From the NCBI RefSeq assembly GCF_001514125.1, contig NZ_KQ948550.1, positions 248,001 to 312,000 on the forward strand: a stretch of 64,000 nt of DNA, given 5' to 3'. This DNA comes from Streptomyces longwoodensis. GTDB taxonomy: Bacteria > Actinomycetota > Actinomycetes > Streptomycetales > Streptomycetaceae. The position numbers were made by a program, and so were the translations under genes. Below the pieces are notes generated by a model. That model had not been told where the DNA came from and ran no database searches. It saw only the letters and a list, made by a program, of their open reading frames with translations. Shown here one piece after another: positions 19,456-29,996 of the stretch (the stretch's first letter is position 1; each line of letters begins with the position of its first letter).

Positions 19456-19499
19456 CGACGGGACGGGGCGCGGCCTGTCGGCCGCGCCCCGTCCCGTCG
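19456..19499. terminator. strong bidirectional hairpin between convergent genes
   Basis: A perfect 20-bp GC-rich stem (19456-19475 with 19480-19499) encloses the 4-nt loop TGTC. It sits in the 102-bp gap between the converging ATPase and DUF2637 genes and can terminate both. Confidence 0.85.
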
Positions 19500-19530
19500 T
19501 GTGTCGTGCCCCGTCACCGGTCCTGCGGGG

Positions 19531-20568
19531 TCAGCCGAACTGCTGCTCCAGGTCCTTGAGCTTGCGCTCCAGGGAGTCCAGGCGCGGCAGGGCCATTGTG
19601 TCGTCCTCCGCGGTGAGGTCGACGGTGATCGGGTCGGAGCCCTTGCGGACCGGCTGGAGCGAGGGACGGGCGCGCACGGGCAGCTGTTCCGCCGATATGG
19701 CAGGCTCCGCGGGGACCCGCTCCGCACCCCGCTCCACGGCCGGGATCTCCACCCGGCGCCCGCCGCGGCCGGGCAGACCGCGGTGGCCGCGGCTGAGCGC
19801 CTTCAGCTGGGCCCGCTCCATGCGCTGCTGCTCCCGGCGGCGCATCCGGGACTGCTCCTTCTCCCGCTGGTCCTCGCGCACCTCGTCCACGGCCTCGTCC
19901 AGCGTGCGCACGTTCTCCAGCAGCATCAGCGACCACGCCTTGTAGGTCTCGCGCGGGGCGCGCAGCCAGCGGACCACCCGGATCTGCGGCAGCGGTCGCG
20001 GCACCAGGCCCTGCTCGCGCAGGGCGGCCCGGCGGGTCTGCTTCAGCGCGCGGTCGAACAGCACCGCAGCGGACAGGGACATGCCCGCGAAGAAGTGCGG
20101 CGCGCCGTCGTGGCCGAGGCCCCGGGGCGCGTGCACCCAGTTGAACCAGGCCGCGGCGCCCGCGAACGTCCACACGAGTATGCGCGAGCCCAGCGCCGCG
20201 TCACCGTGGCTGGCCTCCCGCACCGCGAGGACCGAGCAGAACATGGCCGCCCCGTCCAGGCCGAAGGGGACGAGGTACTGCCAGCCGCCCGTCAGGCCGA
20301 GGTTCTGCTCGCCGAACCCGACCAGGCCCTTGAAGGACAGCGCGGCCGCGACCGCGGCGCAGCAGAAGAGCAGGGCGTAGGAGGCGGTGCCGTAGATGGC
20401 CTCCTTGCGCCGGCGGCGCTCCTCGAGGCGCTCCCACGAGTCGTCCGCGCTCGCGTCCTTCCCCGCGGGGTTCTTGCCGCGCCTGAGCACCGCCACCGCC
20501 GCCAGCATGCCCAGGAGCAACACGGCGCCCGGAAGCAGCCAGTTCAGCGATATGTCGGTCAATCTCAT
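19531..20568 (-). CDS. DUF2637 membrane protein with long cytosolic tail
   Basis: The 345-aa protein starts with a membrane helix (about residues 8-28) and three more hydrophobic helices (about 60-85, 95-118, 128-150). The core is the DUF2637 pattern (YLVPFGLDGAAMFCSVLAVREASHG, WFNWVHAP). The C-terminal half is highly charged, with a likely coiled coil rich in Glu, Arg and Gln (EVREDQREKEQSRMRRREQQRMERAQ, written here in part) and a final LERKLKDLEQQFG. DUF2637 is related to the SpdB/TraA-neighbouring membrane proteins of actinomycete plasmids, but no other conjugation gene is nearby. Its role is unknown. The ATG at 20568 is chosen over an upstream in-frame start because the protein then begins at the first helix. 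Confidence 0.75.
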   Translation of the reverse strand: MRLTDISLNWLLPGAVLLLGMLAAVAVLRRGKNPAGKDASADDSWERLEERRRRKEAIYGTASYALLFCCAAVAAALSFKGLVGFGEQNLGLTGGWQYLVPFGLDGAAMFCSVLAVREASHGDAALGSRILVWTFAGAAAWFNWVHAPRGLGHDGAPHFFAGMSLSAAVLFDRALKQTRRAALREQGLVPRPLPQIRVVRWLRAPRETYKAWSLMLLENVRTLDEAVDEVREDQREKEQSRMRRREQQRMERAQLKALSRGHRGLPGRGGRRVEIPAVERGAERVPAEPAISAEQLPVRARPSLQPVRKGSDPITVDLTAEDDTMALPRLDSLERKLKDLEQQFG

Positions 20569-20881
20569 CTGGGGTCCCTTGCATTGGGATAGGGCGTAAC
20601 GCCCGCCATGGTGGCCCAATCCCACCGGCCCTCAGGGGGTTTCGGGGCAAGAGGCCGCCAAGGAGGTGCAAGGGGATGCCCAGGGCGACGTTCTGCTCGA
20701 ACTGCCGCTTGAGGGGCGGGAGTTGAGTTCGAATAAGACTACCCGTACGGGTGGTGCCACGGAAAGTTCCTGCGGCCCGTGAGGAAAGTGTGCCCTTCCC
20801 GTGACCGAGCGGAGTCCCGTGCGCGGATGATCTTACGGGACGCGGAGCGGTGCTCCGGCCCGGGGAGCCCCTGATGCCGGG
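20569..20881. other. intergenic region upstream of DUF2637
   Basis: No certain gene lies in these 313 bases. On the + strand AAGGAGGTG (20660-20668), a near-full complement of the 16S 3' end, precedes ATG 20676 and a 16-codon frame reading MPRATFCSNCRLRGGS. ACCCGTACGGGT (20741-20752) is a perfect 12-bp palindrome in an AT-richer stretch and could be an operator. Neither can be tied to a gene with confidence. Confidence 0.3.
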
Positions 20882-21781
20882 TCAACTCGCGGCGGACGCG
20901 GCGAGCTTGGTGATCCGGTCGGCGTCGCAGGTGCGCGGGCAGGTGGCGCAGGTGTCCTCGGGGCGCACGGTGTAGAACATGCAGCAGCTCGCCCGGTCGC
21001 GGGTGGGCAGCGCCTCCCCGTCGGGTCCGGTCAGCTCCCGGAAGGCGGCCGAGCCGACGTAGGGCCGGGTGGCGCCCGGCAGCAGCAGCTCCAGCTCCCG
21101 GCGGGCCCGCTCCTGCTCGCCGTCGCCGAACAGGTGGGCGACGTACCACAGCCCCTCGACGACCTCGTCGGTCACCATGCCCCACAGGGCCCGCCCGCGG
21201 CGCCGCATCCGCGGGCCGAAGCCGGCCAGCAGCGGCTCGTGGTGCTCGGCGACCGCCGCGCGCACCTCGGCCCGCAGCGCCTCCTCGTCCGGCACCACCC
21301 GGGCGCCCGGCAGCGCCGCCGCCGGGTCGCCGGGCAGACAGGCGAAGGAGTCCGGCTCCCGGACCGCCAGCCGCATGTCGCCGGCCGTCCGGTCGTACGA
21401 GACGTGCGTCACGGGCAGCCGGGGCACCCGGCGGTGCAGGAACCACGGCACGGTGATCAGCAGGCACACCGGCCAGGCGTAACGGTGCAGCCCGAAGCTC
21501 GCCACCACGTCCGGGCGGGCCCGGGTGCCGTAGTCGCGCAGCACCTGGGCGTCGTCCCAGGCGAGGAAGGCGTCCAGCGCGGCCCCGCCCCCGGCCAGCG
21601 CCTCCGCCCCGACCCAGCCGCCGCCCTCGGGGGCGGGCTCACCGGGGGCCAGCTCGGTGACGGTCAGGGTGGGGAAGACCTCGGTGAGGCGGGTGTAGGC
21701 GTCCGCGGTGACCGAGCGGGCCCCGGCCGGGGCCGGGGCGGGCGGGGACAGGGGCATGCGGACCGCCGATCTCTCCGTCAT
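20882..21781 (-). CDS. FhuF-like siderophore-iron reductase (2Fe-2S)
   Basis: This 299-aa cytosolic protein carries the FhuF C-terminal cluster signature CC-x10-C-x2-C (CCMFYTVRPEDTCATC, about residues 266-281), which binds an unusual 2Fe-2S centre. The upstream part matches the ferric iron reductase fold (VTHVSYDRTAGDMRL, LWYVAHLFGDGEQERARRE). Enzymes of this type release iron from imported ferric siderophores. No siderophore biosynthesis or uptake genes are adjacent. The start at ATG 21781 is only 2 nt from an iron box, so the DmdR/IdeR repressor would cover the start region and the mRNA is either leaderless or very short-leadered; ATG 21757 (MPLSPP) is an alternative start. Expression is expected under iron limitation. 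Confidence 0.85.
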   Translation of the reverse strand: MTERSAVRMPLSPPAPAPAGARSVTADAYTRLTEVFPTLTVTELAPGEPAPEGGGWVGAEALAGGGAALDAFLAWDDAQVLRDYGTRARPDVVASFGLHRYAWPVCLLITVPWFLHRRVPRLPVTHVSYDRTAGDMRLAVREPDSFACLPGDPAAALPGARVVPDEEALRAEVRAAVAEHHEPLLAGFGPRMRRRGRALWGMVTDEVVEGLWYVAHLFGDGEQERARRELELLLPGATRPYVGSAAFRELTGPDGEALPTRDRASCCMFYTVRPEDTCATCPRTCDADRITKLAASAAS

Positions 21782-21782
21782 C

Positions 21783-21801
21783 AAAGGTAAGCCTAACCTT
21801 A
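21783..21801 (-). promoter_or_regulatory. iron box (DmdR1/IdeR operator)
   Basis: Read on the minus strand the site is TAAGGTTAGGCTTACCTTT, close to the actinobacterial iron-box consensus TTAGGTTAGGCTAACCTAA. It lies directly upstream of the FhuF-like start, as expected for repression by iron-loaded DmdR/IdeR. Confidence 0.85.
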
Positions 21802-21918
21802 TCAAGAGTGGTCGCAATTGGAAGTGGCGGCCGGTGCGCCTAAGGTGCTTGACGGACGAGTAACAACCGGACCTAATGACCCCAAGTACCGACAAGCCCG
21901 GAGCCGGAGGAGGACCCC

Positions 21919-22755
21919 GTGACACAGGGCACGCAGGGCTCCGCCGGGACGGGAGTGCCCGAGGGGGCGGCGCGCGCGCCGCGGGTCCCCGCGCAGGGGC
22001 GGGGCGCGGACGGCGGGCGGGTCCGGCCGGGGGAGAGCGGGGCCGACGGTCCGGGCGGCGGCACGGGCGCCCGGGGGGAACGCGTCCACTCCGAGACGCC
22101 GCTGCCGCGTCCCGCCGCGGAGCGGCCCGCCGTGCAGCGGTCCTCGGTGCGCGGGCAGGTGCTCGACGCGCTGCGCACCGCGCTGGTCGCCGGTGATCTC
22201 GCACCCGGCGAGGTGTACTCCGCCCCGGCGCTCGGGGAGCGGTTCGGGGTGTCCGCGACACCCGTGCGCGAGGCGATGCAGCAACTCGCCCTGGAGGGTG
22301 CCGTCGAGGTCGTCCCCAACCGGGGCTTCCGCGTGGTCCGGCGCGGGGCGCGGGAGCTCGCCGAACTGGCCGAGGTGCGGGCGCTCGTCGAGGTGCCGGT
22401 GATGCTGCGGCTCGCGCGGACGGTGCCGGCCGAGCGGTGGGCCGAACTGCGGCCGCTCGCGGAGGCGACGGTGCGGGCGGCGGCGTCCGGGTGCCGGGCG
22501 ACGTACGCGGAGGCCGACCGGGCCTTCCACCGGGCGGTGCTGGCGCTGTCGGGCAACGAGCAGTTGGTGCGGATCGCGGAGGATCTGCACCGGCGGGCGC
22601 AGTGGCCGTTGGTGGGTGGGGGGCGGGGTGGGCGGGAGCGGGCGGAGCTGATCGCTGACGCGGCGGAGCACGGCGCGTTGCTGGATGCGCTGGTGGGGCG
22701 GGATCTCGAGGTGGTCGGGGCGTTGGTGCGGGAGCACTTCACGGGTGCGGGCTGA
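21919..22755 (+). CDS. GntR/FadR-type transcriptional regulator
   Basis: The 278-aa regulator has a long Gly/Arg-rich, low-complexity N-terminal extension of about 70 residues. A GntR winged helix (about 73-140: SVRGQVLDALRTALVAGDLAPGE, FGVSATPVREAMQQLALEGAVEV) and a FadR-type all-helical effector domain (FCD) with EVRALVEVPV and AFHRAVLALSGNEQLVRI follow. FCD domains bind organic acids through metal-coordinating Asp/His; the ligand is unknown. It starts at GTG 21919 with GGAGG 6 nt upstream. It is divergent from the iron-regulated FhuF-like gene, whose 137-bp promoter gap contains the iron box, so its own expression may also respond to iron. Confidence 0.85.
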   Translation: MTQGTQGSAGTGVPEGAARAPRVPAQGRGADGGRVRPGESGADGPGGGTGARGERVHSETPLPRPAAERPAVQRSSVRGQVLDALRTALVAGDLAPGEVYSAPALGERFGVSATPVREAMQQLALEGAVEVVPNRGFRVVRRGARELAELAEVRALVEVPVMLRLARTVPAERWAELRPLAEATVRAAASGCRATYAEADRAFHRAVLALSGNEQLVRIAEDLHRRAQWPLVGGGRGGRERAELIADAAEHGALLDALVGRDLEVVGALVREHFTGAG

Positions 22756-22790
22756 TTTCGGCGGGGTTGTGGTGTGGTCGCTCGCCGTTG

Positions 22791-22810
22791 CTGGGGGCTG
22801 CCGCCCCCAG
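22791..22810. terminator. hairpin between convergent genes
   Basis: CTGGGGGC and GCCCCCAG form an 8-bp stem with a 4-nt loop, 36 nt after the GntR stop, in the gap between convergent genes. Confidence 0.7.
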
Positions 22811-22932
22811 GCCCCCGCTTCGGCCCTGAAGGGGCCTCGTCCTCAAACGCCGGACGGGCTGAGAATGCCGGGCGTTCGCCGAAAAGTCCCGCCGGACGGG
22901 CTGGGGATGGCGGGCCCTCGTCGAGAAGTGCC
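22811..22932. repeat. Streptomyces-type intergenic repeat with two GCCGGACGGGCTG copies
   Basis: GCCGGACGGGCTG occurs at 22849-22861 and 22891-22903 inside a stretch (CCCCGCTTCGG, CCTCGTCCTCAAACGCC) that resembles a repeat found in many Streptomyces intergenic regions next to terminators. It is non-coding; I see no gene in it. Confidence 0.6.
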
Positions 22933-23721
22933 CTAAGCCGTCGCCGCCCCCGGAGGTGCCAGTTGGGCTGCCAGCCATGTCGGTACGCCTCCCAGGAGGC
23001 GGAACAGGCGGCGGGCCTCCTCGCGGAGGCGGGAGGCCTGGGGTTCTGTTTCGGCGTCCGCCAGGGAGACCAGGGCGGGGGCGGTGCCGACCAGGTAGCC
23101 GAGTTCCTCGCGCAGGCGCAGGGACTCGGTGAAGCCGTGGCGGGCCTCGGCCAGTTCGCCCTCGCGCAGGGCCAGGCCCGCGAGGTGGCGCCAGGTGAAG
23201 GAGAGCAGGAGCAGGTCGCCGTGGGCGGTGGCGCCGGCGTGGGCGCGGCGGAAGGCGGCGCGGGCCGCCTGGGGGGCCTCGGCGACGTTCTGGGCGACCA
23301 GGCCGCGCCGGAAGTCCAGCAGGGCCCGGGCGGCGGCGCCGGGCGGGATCAGGGCGGCGGCGCGGCCGAGGGCGGCGCGGGCCTCGTCGGCGCGGTCGCG
23401 CACGCCGTGCAGGGTGGCGGCGTAGGCCAGGTACCCGCGTTCGCAGGCGGCGGCGCCGCGCTCGTCGTCGGTGTGGGTCAGGGCCTCGGCGGTGCGCAGG
23501 GCGTCCTCGGCCTCCTCCCAGCCGTGCTCGGTGTACAGGCACCGTTCGACCAGCAGGGACGCCCGTTGCAGGGCGGTCGCGGCGGTGTCGGGCGGGAGCA
23601 GGGCCGCCGCGTCCGTCCAGCAGGCCCGCGAGCGCAGCCGCCACACCGCGGTCTGGAGCGGATCGTCCCCGGCGGTGCCTGCCGTACCGGATCCCGTACC
23701 GGACATGGCGGGTTGCGCCAC
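22933..23721 (-). CDS. TPR-like helical repeat protein
   Basis: The 262-aa protein is almost wholly helical, with alanine- and arginine-rich repeats of about 35 residues (ALQRASLLVERCLYTEHGWEEAEDALRTAEAL, written here in part; AARAAFRRAHAGA; LAGLALREGELAEARHGF). These resemble tetratricopeptide repeats. No enzymatic motif, signal peptide or membrane segment is present. I start at GTG 23721 because GAGGG lies 5 nt upstream; the open frame extends 30 codons further without a ribosome binding site. It is a possible scaffold or regulatory partner, but no neighbour indicates its target. Confidence 0.6.
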   Translation of the reverse strand: MAQPAMSGTGSGTAGTAGDDPLQTAVWRLRSRACWTDAAALLPPDTAATALQRASLLVERCLYTEHGWEEAEDALRTAEALTHTDDERGAAACERGYLAYAATLHGVRDRADEARAALGRAAALIPPGAAARALLDFRRGLVAQNVAEAPQAARAAFRRAHAGATAHGDLLLLSFTWRHLAGLALREGELAEARHGFTESLRLREELGYLVGTAPALVSLADAETEPQASRLREEARRLFRLLGGVPTWLAAQLAPPGAATA

Positions 23722-23888
23722 GTTGCCCTCCCGTAGGCCGTGTCCAAGCCTTGCCGTGCGCCGGCACCCGTGGAGCTCATGAGTGGGTGGGCGCATCTCA
23801 GCACGGATCACCGGGCCGGGCCAAGGGGGCGGGTGAAGGATTTCACAAAGTCGTGGGACTCCGCCGTGGCCGGACGGCGCGGGCGGCG

Positions 23889-25592
23889 TCAGCTCATCCG
23901 CAGGGCCAGGAAGAAGTCCAGCTTGTCCTCGAGGCGCGAGAGGTCACGTCCCGTCAACTGCTCGATTCGCCCGACCCGGTAGCGCAGCGTGTTGACGTGC
24001 AGGTGGAGGCGGGTCGCGCAGCGGGTCCAGGAGCCGTCGCAGTCGAGGAACGCCTCCAGGGTGGGGATCAGCTCGGCGCGGTGGCGGCGGTCGTAGTCGC
24101 GCAGCGGGTCGAGCAGGCGCGCGGTGAAGGCGCGGCGCACGTCGTCGGGGACGAACGGCAGCAGCAGGACGTGCGAGGCGAGCTCCTGGTGGCCGGCGGC
24201 GCACACCGGGCCGGGGCGGGCCGCCGCGACCCGGCGGGCGTGCCGGGCCTCCTCCAGCGCGCCGCGCAGCCCCTCGGCCGAGTGCACGGCCGCGCTGACG
24301 CCGAGGGTGACCCGGCCGTCGCCGTCGAGGCCGGCCGCCAGCGGGTCGCGCACGGCGGCCAGCAGGGCGTCGGCCTGGACGCCGGTCTCGGAGCCGTCGT
24401 GCTCGCCGGCCACCGCGGGCAGCGGCACCAGCGCGACGGCCTCCTCGCCGGTGTGGGCGACGGCGATGCGGTCGGCGGGTTCCGCGCCGGGCGAGGCGGC
24501 GGGGCCCCCGGCGCCGGTGGGGCCCGCGGCGTCGGCGAGGACCTCCTCCAGCAGCGCCTGCGCCGCCGGGCCGCCGTCGAGGCCGGCGTCGTCCCACTCG
24601 ACGCGCGCGACCACGACCTGCCAGTGCGGGGCGGCGCCGAGGCCGGGCAGCAGCACCGGGGCGGCGACCCGCAGCCGGGCGGCGATCTCGGCCGGTGCGG
24701 CGCCCGTCTGGACCAGCTCCAGGACCTCCTGGGCCAGCCGGCGGCGCACCGTGCGGGCCGCGTCCCGGCGGTCGCGTTCGACGGCGATGAGCTGGGCGAC
24801 GCCGTACAGCAGGTCCAGGCGCTCCTCGGGCCAGTCCCCGGCGTCCGCCTCCACGGCCAGCAGCCAGTCCGACAGGACCGTCTCGCGCACGTCCCGCGCG
24901 GCCTGCGGGCCCCGCCCCCCGGTGTGCACCGGGAACAGCGAGTAGACCTGCGCGCCGATGGTCACCCGGTTCGGGGCCCGCCGGCCCGCGCGCACCGCCG
25001 CCAGGTGCTCGGCCGCCAGCGCGCCGCCCAGGCCGGCCGGCAGGGCCGGGCCCGCCGCCTTGGGGCCGGCGATGAGCCGTCCGGTGGGGGAGAGCACCCA
25101 GGCGCGCAGGTCCAGGTCGGAGCCGAGCAGCTCCAGGACCACGTCGGGGCCGCCGCCCGCCGGGCCGGAGGTCATCATGCGCCGGTGCCGGTCGACGACC
25201 GCCGCGAGGTCCCCGGCGCGCTCGCCGCTCACCTGCCGGACGACGTGCTCGGTGATCGTGGCGAAGGCCACCGACTCGTGCACGGCGAACAGCGGCAGGC
25301 GGTGCCGGGCGCAGGCGGCGACCAGGTCGTCGGGCACGTCGCCCAGCTCGGCCTCGCCGGCCGCCAGCGCGGCCACCCCGGCGTGCGCCAGGATCCGTAC
25401 GAACGGCTCGGAGTCGGCGGCGTCGCGCCGCCAGGCGAGACCGGTGAGGACCAGTTCGCCGCCGGAGAGGTAGCGGCTGGGGTCGCGCAGGTCGGTGGTC
25501 ATCACCCCGCGCACGGTGCGGTCCAGCTCGTCCTCGCCGCCGAGCAGCCGCAGCCCGAGCGCGTCGGTGTCCAGCAGTGCGCGCAGCCGCAT
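23889..25592 (-). CDS. pucR: PucR-family regulator of purine catabolism
   Basis: The 567-aa regulator has the three PucR parts. The N-terminal sensor domain covers about residues 1-130 (RTVRGVMTTDLRDPSRYLSGGELVLTG). A GGDEF-like central domain follows, and the C-terminal CdaR/PucR helix-turn-helix (about 500-560) reads TLEAFLDCDGSWTRCATRLHLHVNTLRYRVGRIEQLTG. PucR proteins activate uptake and oxidation of purines in response to pathway intermediates. The gene is divergent from the xanthine dehydrogenase operon, its expected target, across a 366-bp regulatory region. The ATG at 25592 has only a weak ribosome binding site. Confidence 0.88.
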   Translation of the reverse strand: MRLRALLDTDALGLRLLGGEDELDRTVRGVMTTDLRDPSRYLSGGELVLTGLAWRRDAADSEPFVRILAHAGVAALAAGEAELGDVPDDLVAACARHRLPLFAVHESVAFATITEHVVRQVSGERAGDLAAVVDRHRRMMTSGPAGGGPDVVLELLGSDLDLRAWVLSPTGRLIAGPKAAGPALPAGLGGALAAEHLAAVRAGRRAPNRVTIGAQVYSLFPVHTGGRGPQAARDVRETVLSDWLLAVEADAGDWPEERLDLLYGVAQLIAVERDRRDAARTVRRRLAQEVLELVQTGAAPAEIAARLRVAAPVLLPGLGAAPHWQVVVARVEWDDAGLDGGPAAQALLEEVLADAAGPTGAGGPAASPGAEPADRIAVAHTGEEAVALVPLPAVAGEHDGSETGVQADALLAAVRDPLAAGLDGDGRVTLGVSAAVHSAEGLRGALEEARHARRVAAARPGPVCAAGHQELASHVLLLPFVPDDVRRAFTARLLDPLRDYDRRHRAELIPTLEAFLDCDGSWTRCATRLHLHVNTLRYRVGRIEQLTGRDLSRLEDKLDFFLALRMS

Positions 25593-25958
25593 TCTCGTCG
25601 CCGCCGTTCTCTGTCTAGAAATCTACGATGGGTCGTGAGGGGTGCCGTCGGACGGGACCCGTCGCGGGGGTCCCGGTCGCCCGCCCGGGCGGTCGTGGTC
25701 CGCGGTCGGCGCGGGCCGGACTGTTTCCCGCGTTTCCGCAGGAGAACCAGGAGGTTTCTGATGACCTCCGTTCATACGAATCTACAAGATGGCTGACGTG
25801 GCCAGCCAACTCCTTCATGGTTTCGGTGACTGACCCCGTCGGAGCACACCGCTGTGTACTGAGCCCACTCCGCGTGAACACCACATGAACGAGCCGGGCC
25901 CGCCGCACCGATTCTGGCTCGATCCGTACGCACCACGAGACGAAGAAGAGAGCCGGTC
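25593..25958. promoter_or_regulatory. pucR/xdh divergent regulatory region
   Basis: This 366-bp gap separates pucR from the xanthine dehydrogenase operon. It is less GC-rich than the flanking genes. AATCTACGATGG (25620-25631) and AATCTACAAGATGG (25779-25792) are two direct copies of one motif differing by a 2-nt insertion, candidate PucR sites. The second copy lies inside the short leader ORF annotated separately. From 25810 to 25958 I see no further gene, only the ribosome binding site GAAGAGAG of the FAD subunit. Confidence 0.45.
25761..25796 (+). CDS. 11-codon leader ORF of the xdh operon, candidate attenuator
   Basis: ATG 25761 is preceded by AGGAGG with 6 nt spacing, the best ribosome binding site in the region, and encodes only MTSVHTNLQDG before TGA. 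The Shine-Dalgarno lies in an inverted repeat with codons 2-3 (GGAGGT 25750-25755 with ACCTCC 25764-25769), which would hide it when folded. A second stem, TGGCTG with CAGCCA (25790-25808), overlaps the stop codon. The first xdh gene starts 162 nt downstream. This layout suggests a regulatory leader peptide or attenuator. The alternative is that a chance ribosome binding site lies in promoter DNA. Confidence 0.4.
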   Translation: MTSVHTNLQDG

Positions 25959-26851
25959 ATGGACTTCCTTCGCCCCGCCAGCTGGGAGGAGGCGCTCGCC
26001 GCCAAGGCCGAGCACCCCGCCGCTGTGCCGATTGCGGGTGGCACCGACGTGATGGTCGAGATCAACTTCGACCACCGCCGGCCCGAGTACCTGCTCGACC
26101 TGACCCGTATCGGCGACCTCTACGAGTGGGAGGTCGGCGAGGACAGCGTGCGGCTCGGCGCCTCCGTCCCGTACACGAGGATCATGGAGAACCTGCGCAC
26201 CGAACTGCCCGGCCTCGCGCTCGCCTCGCACACGGTCGCCTCCCCGCAGATCCGCAACCGCGGCGGCGTCGGCGGCAACCTCGGCACCGCCTCCCCGGCC
26301 GGCGACGCCCACCCCGCCCTCCTCGCGGCCGGCGCCGAGGTGGAGGCGGAGTCCGCGGCCCGCGGCACCCGGCTCATCCCGATCGACGCCTTCTACACCG
26401 GCGTCAAGCGCAACGCCCTCCAGCCCGACGAGCTGATCCGCGCCGTGCACGTCAAGAAGGCGGACGGGCCCCAGCAGTTCTCCAAGGTCGGCACCCGCAA
26501 CGCCATGGTCATCGCGGTGTGCGCCTTCGGGCTGGCGCTGCACCCGCACACCCGGACCGTGCGCACCGGCATCGGCTCGGCGGCGCCCACCCCCGTGCGG
26601 GCCACGACCGCCGAGGAGTTCCTGAACGCGGCGCTGGAGGAGGGCGGCTTCTGGGACAACGGGAAGATCATCACCCCCTCCGTCGCGAAGCAGTTCGCCG
26701 ACCTGTGCTCCGCCGCCTGCAACCCGATCGACGACGTCCGGGGCACCGCGAGCTACCGCCGGCACGCGGTCGGCGTGCTGGCCCGCCGGACGCTGACCTG
26801 GACCTGGGAGTCGTACCGCGGCACCCACCGCGCCACCGAGGGAGCTGCGTG

Positions 26852-26852
<1 letters not shown>
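25959..26852 (+). CDS. xdhB: xanthine dehydrogenase, FAD-binding subunit
   Basis: The 297-aa subunit transfers electrons from the iron-sulfur centres to FAD and NAD+. Its N-terminal half shows the molybdopterin dehydrogenase FAD-binding fold: VPIAGGTDVMVEIN (about residues 24-37) for the pyrophosphate, ASVPYTRIME, and SPQIRNRGGVGGNLGTASPAGD (about 88-109) for the FAD ring. The C-terminal half is the CO-dehydrogenase flavoprotein C-terminal domain. It is the first gene of the operon; its stop overlaps the start of the iron-sulfur subunit by one base. The order FAD, FeS, Mo matches other actinobacterial xdh loci. Confidence 0.9.
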
Positions 26853-27436
<584 letters not shown>

Positions 27437-27437
27437 C

Positions 27438-29834
<2,397 letters not shown>

Positions 29835-29840
29835 CAGACC

Positions 29841-29880
29841 CTCCGGGCGGCGCCGGTGCCCGTCACCGCGCCGCCCGGAG
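29841..29880 (+). terminator. hairpin after the xdh subunit genes
   Basis: A perfect 13-bp stem (CTCCGGGCGGCGC, 29841-29853, with its complement 29868-29880) encloses 14 nt, 7 nt after the xdhA stop. The permease gene downstream probably has its own promoter. Confidence 0.75.
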
Positions 29881-29996
29881 CAGAGATCGTTCGTCTCGGG
29901 CCGTCCCCCGGGTCGTGCGGCCGATGCACCTTCCCAAATCCCGTATCCGCAGCCGCGCAAGACGGGTGCCCCTGTGAACCTTGGGAGTAGGCCCAC

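Noticed and set aside
19531..20568. DUF2637 protein as sign of an integrated conjugative element
   Set aside because: There is no integrase, Tra translocase, replication gene or attachment site nearby; the gene is flanked by ordinary chromosomal genes.
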